From the NCBI GenBank assembly GCA_946902985.2, contig OX336389.2, forward strand, positions 1,082,009,788-1,082,073,787: 64,000 nt of DNA, read 5' to 3'. The translations under genes and the position numbers were made by a program. The notes below the pieces were generated by a model. The model was not told where the DNA came from. It was given only the letters and a program-made list of their open reading frames with translations, and did not search any database. Positions 42,385-53,539 of the stretch are shown piece by piece. The stretch comes from Meconema thalassinum (lineage: Eukaryota; Arthropoda; Insecta; Orthoptera; Tettigoniidae). Position 1 is the first letter of the stretch, and each line of letters begins with the position of its first letter.

Positions 42385-43315
42385 TAGTACAGTACAGCTG
42401 CACAGAAAAAAAAACTTTTTTTCCAAAAACCGTGCTAAGGTTGGCTTTTAGTAAATCGTTAGAAAAGCACAAGAAAAGCTTAACTCTAAATTTCAGAATA
42501 ATTTGCACGATCATTTTGTCGGAAAACTAAAAAAAAATTGAAAAGAGATTTTCTCTGAATCGACGTATTTTAATGAAAAGTTCTTTTAACAAAAAAGTAG
42601 AGGACATTGTCACCTAGAATTTGTCTCAATGAGGTCATGTCATACGTTTTGAAATGCAGAAGCTAGGTGGCGCCAAAGTTTCCGAAAAATTGTGTTTTCA
42701 CTTTTTGTCCTAGAAAAAATGTTTTGTTCTCAAAAGAGTGAATCAGAAATTTGTTCCTCTCAAAATTGTCTGCAACATTCATTTAAACGTTTGTTTAAAT
42801 GCAGCGCTGCGTAGTCAAGGCTACTATTGTTACTGTGGGGAGAGCGGTGGGCATAGTTAGACCGAGACCGGTGTCGGACAATTTTCACACTTCGGCACTC
42901 TATAACTTTGGAACGGTAAGTCGGAGGAAAAAATGTTTAGAGGAACAAATTTCTGATTCACTCTTTTGTGAAAAAAAAAAACATTTTTTCTAGGACAAAA
43001 AGTGAAAAAACACTTTTTTGGAAACTTGGGCGCCACCTAGCTTCTGCATTTCAAAACGTATGACGTGTCCTCAATGAGACAAATTGTAGGTGACAATGAC
43101 CTCTACATTTTTTGTTTAAAAACTTTTCTTTAAAATACGTAGATTCAGAGAAAAACGACTTTCAAATATATTTTTTTTGAGTTTTCCGACAACATGATAC
43201 TACAAATTATTCCGAAATTTAGAGTTAAGCTCTTTTGTGCTTTTCTAACGATTTACAAAAAGCCAACCATAGCACTGTTTTTGGAACAAAACCATTCCAG
43301 CTGTACTGTACTATA
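42385..43315. mobile_element. ~0.93-kb foldback element (390-bp arms)
   Basis: 42385-42775 is the reverse complement of about 42935-43315 with modest divergence (GTACAGTACAGCTG outer end; GGCGCCA, GACAAATT, GAATCAGAAATTTGTTCCTC inner blocks). The loop is ~155 bases (GTTTAAATGCAGCGCTGCGT...). No protein-coding content. A long-TIR MITE or foldback element; TA may be the duplicated target. Confidence 0.85.
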
Positions 43316-45446
43316 TAGCCTGACCACAGCCCGATTTATTGTGACAATCAGGAGGCTGACAAGAGTGAAATACTACAACCCTCTTCCCGCTCTCCACCTG
43401 TTCGGCATCCCGTCAGTACCGGATTTGAGTTGGCTCAGTGAATCCAAGCTCTGTATGTCGAACGTTTTGAGGGGGTAATTATTACTAAATACTTCACGTA
43501 CTATGGACGGTTAGTGGTCGTATTGACGTATTGAAGTTTGGCAAGTGCTATCCAGAATAATGTACGTTTTCTGCAGATATACCCCAGTGCAAGAGACGAG
43601 CTCATCTCACCAGTTGCGTTGAGTCCACTATTAAATTTATCTTGTCAATGAATATTGAAATGATAAATGCTACCATTTAGTGGTATAACCGTGAAAATCT
43701 GTGTAATATTTTGTTTGTGACGTGTTTATAAATCATTCTTATGTATTTCGGTGGTGCATTTATTCGGTAGCGGTAGTAATGAAGCATATTATCAGACTTA
43801 TCGTATTGCAGATTTAGACAAGGTGTCTCGGAATTAACTCTAGTATTGTCTTCTGTATTAGATGTTTAAGACGACCCATGTCAGATGAAATTTTATTAAC
43901 TGCATTTATGTCACAAATATGTAGTAATTTAATTTTTGAAAATAACTTGACTTCATTTATCATGTTTTACCATCAACCCCTTGATATTGCGAATTGAACC
44001 GAGTCTCCCGTATTATCTTCAGCCGACTTCAAGCAATAAATGGAGATTTTGACATTTTAAACAAAGCAGTGTAATTGAAGATATTGACGTGATGACGTCA
44101 AATAAATTGTTGGGACACAGTGACGTTCATAAAAAAGTGTTAAGTATAAGGTGATGATATCGTTTTCTCTCTCTTCTGCTGCAACGCTCTCTCTCTCCTG
44201 TTGCTGCGCTCGAGTGTCGCTACTGCCGTTTTTGGATGTCACGGGTGAACCTCAGAATGGATTTTGATGCAGTTTCCACCATTCTGTAAAGGATATCTCG
44301 AGGAAGATTTCTGTAGAAAATAATTTATTTATGATCAATGGAAGCCGAGCAGTAACGATTTCAGTGAAAAAGTCAAAAAAACACATGGCGTCCGTGCGCT
44401 TTTTAAGCTTACGCTGGGCAAACCGTTAAAAATATCTGTATACTAAGAGTGCAAGAATTGTTCAGCATGAAAAATTCTACAAAAAAGTCCGCGAGAGCAT
44501 ATCTCTATCAGGGTTTTTACGTTTTCATTTCTTCCAACAATCACCATTCAAATACTGAGGCGACAGTTTAAGAGCTGGCTAGGGGCGAGTCCATCACCCA
44601 AGTTACAGCCTAGCTAGCGGGCGAACATATTACCTCAAATACAGCCATCAGTAAACTGCCTAGTTGTGTTGAGTAAAAACTTCAGAGAAGAGTGGTTGTG
44701 TTTGGAGTTTCCCTGGAAGTGCAACTCAGCTTTTCTACATTTCGCCTGTGACTTTCCGTTTCATGAAATACATAATTAAAAATTATACTAAGCTGAAATT
44801 TCGAAAGAGCGAAAGTTTAAACAAATCAGTCCGAGAATACGCTGTCACGCTCAAATATCGTCGCGCATCGTAGTTGCACACACCCAATATTTTGTTATTA
44901 CCACTTCTGATCCCAATGTTCTACTCATTTTTCCATTTCATAGGAAACAAAGTTCAATTCATGAATCATAGTTGTGCATTTCTTACAGAAATTTTCCCGT
45001 AGGTAAATTCATAGTGTACGGAAGCAAACTGATAGCCATTGACTATGCACTTACAAATAGGAGTTAATTTGTGTTCTTGGAGGATGTTCCGATTTTCTAT
45101 TAAATTCTTTTTGGTATATATTAAATCCGCCTTACTAAATATTCTGAATTGTTGCATTCTCCTGGCGATGAAGGTTGAGATAAACTGGTGCATTCTTCTA
45201 ATACTAGACTCTTGAATCTTAAATTTGGATTAGGGAGATTATACAGTATATTTATGATAGCTTAGCCAATGACAAGGAGTAACTCCATTTCAAGACTTGA
45301 GTTAAACTGGAAAGCATGAAAACAATACCAGAGTTCTACTGTACTCTTACATATCATTGAAAAACCTCCCGAGTACATTTACAAATCTTTCAAAAAATAT
45401 AGGAATGTTTTTCCTTGTCAGTGACAAATTGTACAGGAGAATCAAC
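43316..45446. other. 2.1 kb without recognisable features
   Basis: AT-rich, short frames only (a minus-strand 75-codon frame at 44966 has no motif). No SINE, LINE or tandem repeat seen. Confidence 0.5.
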
Positions 45447-45544
45447 CGTGTGTAAAATTAAAACTCAGCAATTCTTCTAGGTTTGTGCCGTGTCTTGTGT
45501 GGGGTTTCGCCTAGGACACCAAGAGGGGGGACACCGAGAGCCCG

Positions 45545-45591
45545 CCGATGAGCCAGCTTGGTGTCCTAGGCGAAACCCCACAAAAGACACG
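45545..45591 (+). ncRNA. Hammerhead remnant, monomer 1
   Basis: Core CCGATGA, stem II GCC/GGC and CGAAACCCCACA are present, but the upstream stem III strand and GTC site are replaced by the inverted partial copy, so it cannot fold as a complete ribozyme. Confidence 0.7.
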
Positions 45592-45763
45592 GCACAAACC
45601 TAGAAGAATTGCTGAGTTTTAATTCACCGGCCGTGAAAGCCAATATACCATCTTTTTGGAAGCCTTCATAGGGAGGTTAAGGCTGCTTGAGCTATTAGTT
45701 CTCGCAGTCAAGTGGTGCAGTTGCACCTAATATAAAGGGAGGTGGCGCGCAGTTCGCCACTCC

Positions 45764-45834
45764 TGTGGGGGTCCGGGCGGGGCCACCAAGAGCCCGCTGA
45801 TGAGCCAGATTGGTGTCCTAGGCGAAACCCCACA
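45764..45834 (+). ncRNA. Type III hammerhead ribozyme, monomer 2 (canonical)
   Basis: Reading 5' to 3': stem III strand TGTGGGG, cleavage triplet GTC (45771-45773), stem I CGGGC, a 13-base loop, stem I GCCCG, core CTGATGA (45797-45803), stem II GCC, loop, GGC, then GAAA (45824-45827) and stem III strand CCCCACA. Stem III pairs CCCC/GGGG and ACA/TGT with one bulged G. Loop I (CCACCAAG) is complementary to loop II (TTGGTG), giving a likely tertiary contact. The transcript should cut after GTC and release 252-nt units. All invariant core bases are present in this copy. Confidence 0.88.
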
Positions 45835-46015
45835 CAAGACACGGCACAAACCTAGAAGAATTGCTGAGTTTTAATTCACCGGTCGTGAAAGCCAATATAC
45901 CATCTTTTAGGAAGCCTTCATAGGGAGGTTAAGGCTGCTTGAGCCTTTAGTTCTCGCAGTCAAGTGGTGCACATGCACTTAATATAAAGGGAGGTGGCGC
46001 GCAGTTCGTCACTCC

Positions 46016-46086
46016 TGTGGGGGTCCGGGCGGGGACACCAAGAGCCCGCCGATGAGCCAGATTGGTGTCCTAGGCGAAACCCCACA
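46016..46086 (+). ncRNA. Hammerhead, monomer 3 (variant core)
   Basis: Same fold as monomer 2: GTC at 46023-46025, stem I CGGGC/GCCCG, GAAA at 46076-46079. The core is CCGATGA instead of CTGATGA, a change at the conserved U4 that should weaken cleavage. Loop I here is GGGGACACCAAGA, with longer complementarity to loop II (TTGGTGTCC). Confidence 0.82.
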
Positions 46087-46267
46087 CATGACACGGCACA
46101 AACCTAGAAGAATTGCTGAGTTTTAATTCACCGGCCGTGAAAGCCAATATACCATCTTTTTGGAAGCCTTCATAGGGAGGTTAGGGCTGCTTGAGCTTTT
46201 AGTTCTCGCAGTCAAGTGGTGCAGTTGCACCTAATATAAAGGGAAGTGGCGCGCAGTTCGTCACTCC

Positions 46268-46338
46268 TGTGCGGGTCCGGGTGGGGACACCAAGAGCCCG
46301 CCGATGAGCCAGCTTGGTGTCCTTGGCGAAACCCCACA
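46268..46338 (+). ncRNA. Hammerhead, monomer 4 (variant core)
   Basis: GTC at 46275-46277, stem I CGGGT/GCCCG with one G-T pair, core CCGATGA (46301-46307), GAAA at 46328-46331. The stem III 5' strand is TGTGCGGG, so it has an extra mismatch. Likely weak or inactive. Confidence 0.78.
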
Positions 46339-46419
46339 CAAGACACGGCACAAACCTAGAAGAATTGCTGAGTTTTTATTCACCGGCCGTGAAAGCCAAT
46401 ATACCATCGTGTGTAAAAT

Positions 46420-47379
46420 ATTAAAGTGTCATTTCTGGAAAATAAAAAAACTTATTGAAAATTGTCTTTTCAGAGAACAAAGAAACATTTGATGAGAAGA
46501 AATACGAGAGAATACCTTTGCTAAAATGTACGTAACTGGCAGGAATTAACTTTATAATATATAGGTTATATTACCTATCTTACGATAGTTTGATGCCATA
46601 GTACAACCCCAATAATTTAAACGAACACACATTCTTGGAGAGTTCACCCCTCTTCACTCTACTAGAAAACACACCCCGTCGGAAACAAGACACAACATGA
46701 TGTATTCAAGTTAGATAGGGGATAAATAAGGGAAACATGTTATTGTATCAGGATGTACGATTATCTTTTTCTTCAATAAACCGAGGCCAGTATTAACGGC
46801 AATATTCAAGGTGCCGGGACATTCTCATTAGACCTGGAAGAGCTTATATGGCCATTAGCTTATGCGCGGCGAGAATTGAAACCAGGTCTTTAATAGTTGA
46901 AGAATATCCTTGATACTGTAACATACACCACATTAGGGAGACTAGACTTGGCCACATACAGTCACATTTGTACGACGAACACAGAAACTTAGGTATGCGA
47001 GAGGGGAAATACCCAGGTATATAAGAGACCCTGGCACACATGAAGCTCCCCCAGTTGAGTATAGATAGTAACGAAGACAACTGCTCTCACCAGGACATGC
47101 AAAACTCAACCAGATAAGTAGCCTGTACAATACAACGTGAATTGACCATTTAACTACAATCACATATTCACTCTAAACAAGCAAGTTTGGAGGTCAATCA
47201 CCTCTTTCAGTATTTTAACAAAACATCACATAGACTATAACCAATAAATATCGACGTGTTGAACTATCTCAACTAATACCGCAACTAATGAATTATACAT
47301 ATAGTAAATATTTTCACCCATACTTTCAAACATAAAAGAATTGTAGCCTAAGTGTAATGGATCTGATGATCGCTTAACG
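46420..47379. other. Unassigned DNA
   Basis: Nearly 1 kb without recognised gene or repeat. Confidence 0.4.
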
Positions 47380-47545
47380 ATAGAAACTGGCCATCCAAAT
47401 GTATTTATTAATCTCATGTTGTTGTTCTTTTTTTCAGGATTAAGGAATAACCCATCTCATTTGTGTACAGTCGAGTTGACCAACTGAAAAGCATCAAACT
47501 TTCGTTTACTAAGGCAACACTGAAAATGGCTTCAAACACCATAAG
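47380..47545 (+). repeat. Second copy of the 34.6-kb foldback flank
   Basis: GTATTTATTAATCTCATGT, TTCAGGATTAAGGAATAACC, AAAGCATCAAACTTTCGTTT, ACTGAAAATGGCTTCAAA match 34620-34770 in order. Confidence 0.75.
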
Positions 47546-48000
47546 TGCTACCAATCTTAATAAAGATTAATTGTGATTTGATTATAATTGAAAAGTTATT
47601 TAAGCAGTTTTAATTTTTTATTTCGCCATATGAAGCTTAATCAGTCTTGAATGGGAATAAAATATAATAAAAGCAAGATATAAATAATGTTGTTACGGTT
47701 TATAAAATAGTGTTATCGTTGTTAATACCGACGTATTTCACCAATGTGTGGTGAAATACTTGCTGTACCAGGGGTGCCTTGGGCCCTGAATCCAGGCCTA
47801 CATCTTAATCGTGGAGCTAGCACCGTTAGCGCCAGCAGATCAGAATCATAGCTTCAGTTGCCACATGATAGTAACAATAATAAACACACATGGTAAATAT
47901 AATGCCTAGGCCTAGTTCGGTTTGACTACTTTTTTTTCCACTTACTCATCACGATCTTTAGGCGTTTATCCCATCGCCGCACTAGTTGGATGATGCCAAT
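47546..48000. other. Unassigned DNA
   Basis: Nothing recognised except a short GGTGAAATAC palindrome-like stretch near 47735. Confidence 0.35.
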
Positions 48001-48330
48001 GATGACCTGGTGAGCAAGATTCCATCAGGAATAGAACACCATAGGATTTTCTTGAAAATTGTCGTTCTCTTCCGGAACATGCGCCCTCATGTGGCAATCA
48101 GGACAGCAAAAAACTGCAGTCATTTGGAGGGTAGGTTGAGGAGCATGCACCGTGTATCCAATGATTACCAAGTGTTTGGTTCACTCAAAGGTCAACTGAC
48201 TGCGCCGTGATTCGATCCTGCAACACGCTAGCATTACAGAAGAATACATTCAGTTGAGCCAATTTTTGGACCGACACACAGACAGACAAATTTTGCATCT
48301 TTACAAATAATATATATGTAAGGGATCAAG
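48001..48330 (-). mobile_element. Degenerate SINE-D-like head with ACAG tail remnant
   Basis: 48180-48235 resembles the complement of the SINE-D head (GTCAACTGACTGCGCCGTGA, TTCGATCCTGCAACACGCTA). 48275-48320 (CACACAGACAGACAAATTTT, TATATATG) looks like the tail of the 1.6-kb element at 32048. Old and mixed. Confidence 0.4.
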
Positions 48331-49007
48331 AAGGCAAGACATGTTTCAAATGATACCTAAATCGAGTTCAAAAGTGTTATAATTCGCGTGAGACTGTATT
48401 GAAACTTGCCCACATGCCTACGAGACACTTTACGAACCTTCAGGCCACAGATACGTGGGAGAATCTAATTATTAAATTTCCAATTGTCTGTTGCCTTAGA
48501 TACGTAATTTACAGAGAATGTACTTCCCAGAAACAGTCGCATTTTTCTAAAGTTAGTCTATTATTGTCACTCAGCGAGGCATACATCATTATCGTAATCA
48601 ATAACTGAATTTCTGGAATCACCTCTTCATTATTATCGTGTTGTCTTTTATACAAATTTAAAAGGTCTATCTCGTTAAACTTTTAACAAGGCAAGTAAGA
48701 TTCCTACAGATTTCAAAATGTCACGTCGCTATTATAGAAACAAGATAAAAAGAACTCTACTGTGCCCGTATCTCCGTGGGAAGATGAAACAGATAAGTGA
48801 AGATCCACTAAAATTCCGTCACACATCGTCGGGATATGATCACATACTTTTATTTTTAAACATTTGTGCTCTAGAATTTAGTTCGGTATCAATTCATATT
48901 TCTAGCGCGGTAAGAAGAGATTCATGTAATCTCGAGGGTATATGGGATCGTTGAGACGTGGGTTTTCCTCAAACTAAACCAAACAATGCATAAGTCTGAA
49001 TCAAAAA
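48331..49007. other. Unassigned DNA
   Basis: A 78-codon plus frame at 48718-48954 (MSRRYYRNKIKRTLLCPYLR...) has no motif that I recognise. Confidence 0.3.
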
Positions 49008-49235
49008 ATAATAATGTTATTGGTTTTACGTCCCTTTTAACTACACTGGCTTTTAGAGACGCCGGGGTGCCGGAATTTTGCCCCGAAGGGGATCTTTAAC
49101 GTGCCAGTAAATCTACTGACACGGCTTCCTCGCATTTGCGCACCCTCAAATGCCAGCTGACTGCGCCAGGTTTCGAACCTGCAATCTTGGGCTCAGCAAG
49201 CGAGAACGTTACCCCTGAGCCACGCAGCCAGACAG
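49008..49235 (-). mobile_element. SINE-D, copy 2 (full length)
   Basis: Minus-strand head GGCTGCGTGGCTCAGGGGTA...GCAGGTTCGAAACCTGGCGC, then CAGCTGGCATTTGAGGGTGC, CCCCTTCGGGGCAAAATTCC and GTAGTTAAAAGGGACGTAAA. A and B boxes are near perfect. Confidence 0.9.
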
Positions 49236-49450
49236 AATCAAAAAAATAAAGGATCAAAACAACAAGAACAACTCCAGATATTCTATAAAAAATCCTCCAA
49301 ACTCGATGGTTTTGTTCCAGTTAAACACCATAAATAAATACACTCCTGGTGTCCCTAATTTAATATTATATTCAACGATAGGCAATAATTTAATTTAACT
49401 GTTATCTATTTGATGCATAAAATTTTATAACGTTCATGTTGATGATGTTG

Positions 49451-49570
49451 TCGATGGTTATCGAGTGAATTAGAAGTGAAAGGTGGGGATAACAATAAAG
49501 GAAAGCAGGAGATACACATAAAATATTTGTATTAATTTAATTTAAATATTTTTACAATATATACACACAA
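49451..49570 (+). repeat. Left copy of ~119-bp direct repeat flanking LINE
   Basis: Aligns with 53022-53140 at roughly 88 percent by eye: CGATGGTTA.CGAGTG, GGTGGGGATA, CAGGAGATACACATAAAATA, TTTTACAATATATACACACA. Probably a long target duplication. Confidence 0.8.
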
Positions 49571-52500
49571 TCGCCCATAAGACCAACCCCTCGTCCACGT
49601 CGTGGGAGATGGGCAACGGCGCAAAGTAGGGGATTGCCGGTAGGGGCGAAGTACAGTGGGAACCTTGAGTGTCCCAGGACAGTTACGGTAGCTGTGAAGG
49701 CCCAACAGGAACCCCGAAAAGCGTCGGCTAACTGGCCTCTGGTGAAGAGACTGAGTGGAGAATGGCTTGGAAGGTGGATGAGGGTGATGGATATAACATC
49801 CCAACGGCGGAAAAGGCAGAAGTACCACCAGCCGACAGCTGCTGCCTTGCGGTCAGTAGAGGGATCTACAAAGGCTAAGGGAGACAACTCCTACAGAAGA
49901 CTGCTGCGAGCCTGGAAGCGAAAAGGGGCAGCCCCTGACCAGGATAGGGCGCTTGGGCTGATACCCTTCGCTAACCCGAATAAATCCTGTCAAAGAAACT
50001 GCATCAAGAAACAGCCGGACTGAATCAAAAGGCGCAACATTTGCTATGAAAAAGGACTCTAGAATTGGATTCTGGAACATTCAGACCATGTGGCAGACTG
50101 GGAATCTTGAAGAAGTGTCAAGAGAAATGGTTCGTTACAAACTGACAATTCTGGGCCTTAGCAAGATAAGATGAACAGGTTTTGGAGAAATTAAAACTAG
50201 GAATGGAAGCACTCTATTGTATTTGGGAAGAGATGATGACAACCATACAGAGGGGGTTGCTTTACTGTTAGGTAGTATAACCAAGAAGAGTTTGCTAGAG
50301 TGGCATCCCATTTCTGAAAGGATAATTACTGCACGATTTGCATTTAGAGCAAGACTTGTTAATATAGTGTAATGGTACGCTCCAACTGAGATGGCTAAAG
50401 AAGAGGATAAAGAAAGGTTTTATAGTAAACTGCATGCAACATTAAGAAGCGTACGAAAAAGAGATATCGTTATGGTGATGGGCGATCTAAATTCAAAAAT
50501 TGGAAGTGAAAACCATGGCATGGAACAAATTATGGGAAGACAAGGTATGGGTGTTCGAAATGACAATGGGGATTGATTTATTGATTTGTGTAGTACGTTT
50601 GGACTGGTCATTGGTGGCACGATTTTCCCTCATAGAGAATGCCACAAGGTAACCTGGTTTCCCCCTGACCATAAGACAGAAGATCAGATTGATCATTATG
50701 CTCTAAAAAGGAATTGGCGCATCTCTCTATCGGATGTAAGGAACAGAAGAAGAGCTGATGTTGGTAGCGACCATCATTTGGTTACAGCAACTGTAAGAAT
50801 TAAGCTAGCCGCAGTAAGGAGGGCAGGGCAGTATGGAAGAGTGAAATATAACATTGGAAGACTCAAGGAGACTGCCATCAAAGAAGAGTTCTCTATAGAA
50901 CTCCGTAACCGGTTCAAAGAGTTAGGTAAGCTGGGGCAGAAGGAGGTTGAGGATAACGACAAAAAAATGGGTGAAGACCAGAGAAATGTTAAATTCAACT
51001 TGCGAGGTGGTGCGAGTCGGTCCTTGGAGTAAAACAGAAAGGAAGACCTGACTGGGTTACACAAGATACCTGGAACTTAATCGAAGAAAGAAGATTAGCT
51101 AAATCCAGAAGGGATGATGCCAAAACATGTGATGCCAAGGAGAGAACCCACAAGGAATACTCTGCTGTTAATTGATCTGTTAAGCACTGCTTTCGTAGGG
51201 ATAAGAGGGCGTTTGCCAATAAACTAGCTACAGGAGGTGAGAATGCAGCGGAAGTAGGTGATGCAAGAACTGTTTATACCATCACAAGACAACAGTCAAA
51301 CAAAAAATTTGATGGCAACAAGCCAATTAAGAATAAAGATGGCATTCTCCTTACCTCCTAAGAAGCGCAGATGAAGAGATGGAGATAACATTTTAATGAA
51401 GTGCTGTACCCGATAACATAAGACAGTGGGGAGCTAGAAGAGGGAGACGAAGAGATCCAGGATCAACGAAGCATCAGCAGTGATGTACCAACAAAAAAGG
51501 AGATAGTAAAAGCCATCAAACAACTAAAGAATGGGAAAGCTCCAGGATTGGTGCTCTCAAAGCAAATCCTGATGTATTTGCGGATCTGCTACTTCCGTTA
51601 CTCACTGCTATTTGGGAAAACGAGACTCTTCCCAAGGAATTGAACAAAGAGCTGCTCATTAAACTTACGAAGAGAGAGGACCTGTCTATTTGTGATAACT
51701 AGAGGGGCATTACACTAGATTCTGTACCCAGTAAGGTTCTCTCACGAATCAGCCTTGATAGGATTAAAGCTTATGTGGACAGCAAGCTGCGAAAAGAGCA
51801 GGCTGGGTTCCGAGAAGGACGATCCTGTGCCGACCAGATTAACACTTTACGGATTATTGCAGAAAAACCAGCGGAATGCCAATCGTCTCTGTATATGCTC
51901 TTCATTGATTTCTAGAAGGCTGTTTACAGTATCTTCAGGACTAAGATCTGGAGAGTAATGAAGATCTTTGGCATCTCCCAAAAAGATCATCAGCCTAGTC
52001 TAGTGCATGTATGATAGTTACACATGCCAGGTGGAACATAGAGGACGTTTGACAGAACCAATTGAAGTTAAGACCGGTGTGAAACAAGGATGCCTACTTT
52101 CACCTATATTGGTCCTCATGACCCTTGATGTTGTTATAAGAAACGCAATGAATCGTCGATTGGGCATCCAATGGAATCTTACTGAACGACTGGAAGACTT
52201 GGATTTTGCTGATGATATATGCTTACTTGCCCACAGTTGCAGAGATATGAAAACTAAACTCAATGATCTAAACGCCGAAGCACAGGAAGTCGGACTCCGG
52301 ATTAATATTAATAAGACCAAAGACATGTGGGTGAGAAACCGCAAAAGTACGCCATTGCAACTCGATGGACAGGTCATAGAGAGCGTGAATAGCCTCTGCT
52401 ATCAAGGAAGCATTGTAACGACGAATGGAGGGGCAGAAGAAGACGTTAACAGACGTTTGAATAAAGCCAGGGATGCTTTTGCAACACTTCATCCCGTATG

Positions 52501-53021
52501 GAGGTCCAAAGAACTCAGTAAGAGAACAAAATTACGGATTTTCAATAGCAATATCAAGTCGGTGCTGCCATATGCATGTGAAACGTGGAAAGTGAAGAAA
52601 TCCTTGACACGACAGATCCATACATTTGTAAATAAATGTCTTAGGAACATCTTAGGAATACACAGGCCAGATGTTGTGTCAAATGAGGAATTGTGGATGA
52701 GGACAGATCAACTGCCGGTCGAACAGCAGATCAAGAGAAGAAAGTGTCAATGGATTGGCCACATACTGCGTAGATCTGATGACAGCATTGCTAAACAAAC
52801 CATGGAGTGGAATTCTCAATGCCCAAGGAGAAGAGGAAGACCTAGAATGACGTGGAGAAGAACAGTGTAGGAAGAGAGAGAGCAGCTTCGATACTCGTGG
52901 GGCAAGATAAAATCCACAGCACGAACCAGAACCAGATGGCGAACCCTTGTTTCGGCCCTATGCTCCTCAACAGGAGTTTAAGGAATTAAGTCATGTCTAT
53001 ATGAACATTGCCGGAGACTGC
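49571..53021 (+). pseudogene. RTE-like non-LTR retrotransposon (endonuclease-RT)
   Basis: ~3.45 kb. After a ~0.5-kb leader, the endonuclease starts near 50046 (RIGFWNIQTMWQTGNLEEVS) and ends with VGSDHHLV near 50765. RT motifs follow: KNGKAPG (51525), RGITLDSVPSKVLSRI (51700), EQAGFREGRSCADQINTL (51800), GVKQGCLLSPIL (52078), LEDLDFADDICLL (52195, the FADD box), and a C-terminal QWIGHILRR...RRRGRPRMTWRR. Stops at 50172, 50369, 50575, 51174, 51358, 51701 and 51914 and several frameshifts make it inactive. The endonuclease resembles the type found in bovine CFDP2, hence RTE-like; clade assignment is inference. Confidence 0.85.
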
Positions 53022-53140
53022 CGATGGTTAACGAGTGCAATAGAAGTGAGAGGTGGGGATAGCAAATAAGGAAAACAGGAGATACACATAAAATATGTAT
53101 ATTAATTTAATTTAAATACTTTTACAATATATACACACAC
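53022..53140 (+). repeat. Right copy of ~119-bp direct repeat
   Basis: Partner of 49451-49570. Its last 40 bases (TTAATTTAA...CAATATATACACACAC) also belong to the 3' module shared with the complement of 60420-60470, so the LINE landed at the edge of that module. Confidence 0.8.
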
Positions 53141-53400
53141 AATACAACTATCTCTTTACGATTGCTTGCTATAATTTTAAAAGGATGACTATACATGTAG
53201 TAGTAAAATCCCTAGAATGTATGTTAAGACCTACTCTAAGCGGTTACGTGGACCAATTACACGATAATGTTAGCACAACAGAGTTCATTTTCTATATCCA
53301 ATAGTTCTTCCTAATATTCAGTATGACCAGCCTGTTTATAGGCATGCAAGTGCTGAAGCCGCCGGATTAGCTTACTGGGATTGTTCCAGTAGACAAATTT
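53090..53400 (-). pseudogene. YWNNP/AGHT C-terminal module, copy 1
   Basis: The minus-strand frame reads FVYWNNPSKLIRRLQHLHAY then KQAGHTEY, a stop, and ELLDIENELCCANIIV, followed by ~180 bases of AT-rich 3' DNA. It matches the complement-oriented copy at 60165-60480 at about 90 percent, and at protein level the end of the Polinton ORF at 25205-25325. It appears to be the end of the FLYWCH-bearing gene upstream on this strand. Confidence 0.7.
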
Positions 53401-53425
53401 AACAAATAATTTTAGGTGTAAACAG

Positions 53426-53460
<35 letters not shown>

Positions 53461-53520
53461 TATTATCACTATCATCAACATTATAATCATCATTATTATC
53501 ATCATCATAATAATCATCAT
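53395..53520. repeat. ATC/ATT microsatellite
   Basis: About 30 bases of pure ATC followed by interrupted ATC/ATT. On the minus strand it gives Asp or Met runs; the acidic frame at 53399-53674 owes its DDDD run to this. Confidence 0.85.
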
Positions 53521-53539
53521 TACTATTACTACTGTATAT

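Larger units (their letters stand above)
45447..46419 (+). mobile_element. Retrozyme-like tandem array with hammerheads
   Basis: Exact 252-bp periodicity: the GATGAG core starts at 45547, 45799, 46051 and 46303. The array opens with an inverted partial monomer (about 45458-45523, complement of the loop II-to-GAGTTTTAAT part) and ends in a partial monomer after 46303. CGTGTGTAAAAT occurs exactly at both borders (45447-45458 and 46408-46419), a 12-bp target duplication. Tandem hammerhead monomers, an inverted 5' fragment and a target duplication together resemble Penelope-related elements and animal retrozymes. No protein is encoded; a TATAAA lies in each unit (for example near 45732). Confidence 0.85.

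Noticed and set aside
45481..45834. Type I hammerhead fold for the 252-bp units
   Set aside because: After GAAA there is no short closed stem III with a UH site downstream, whereas type III gives complete stems I and III with GTC upstream.
49634..50023. First ORF (ORF1) of the LINE
   Set aside because: Arg/Lys-rich open frame of 129 codons in the leader with no zinc knuckle or coiled coil. It could be leader DNA, so it is not listed separately.
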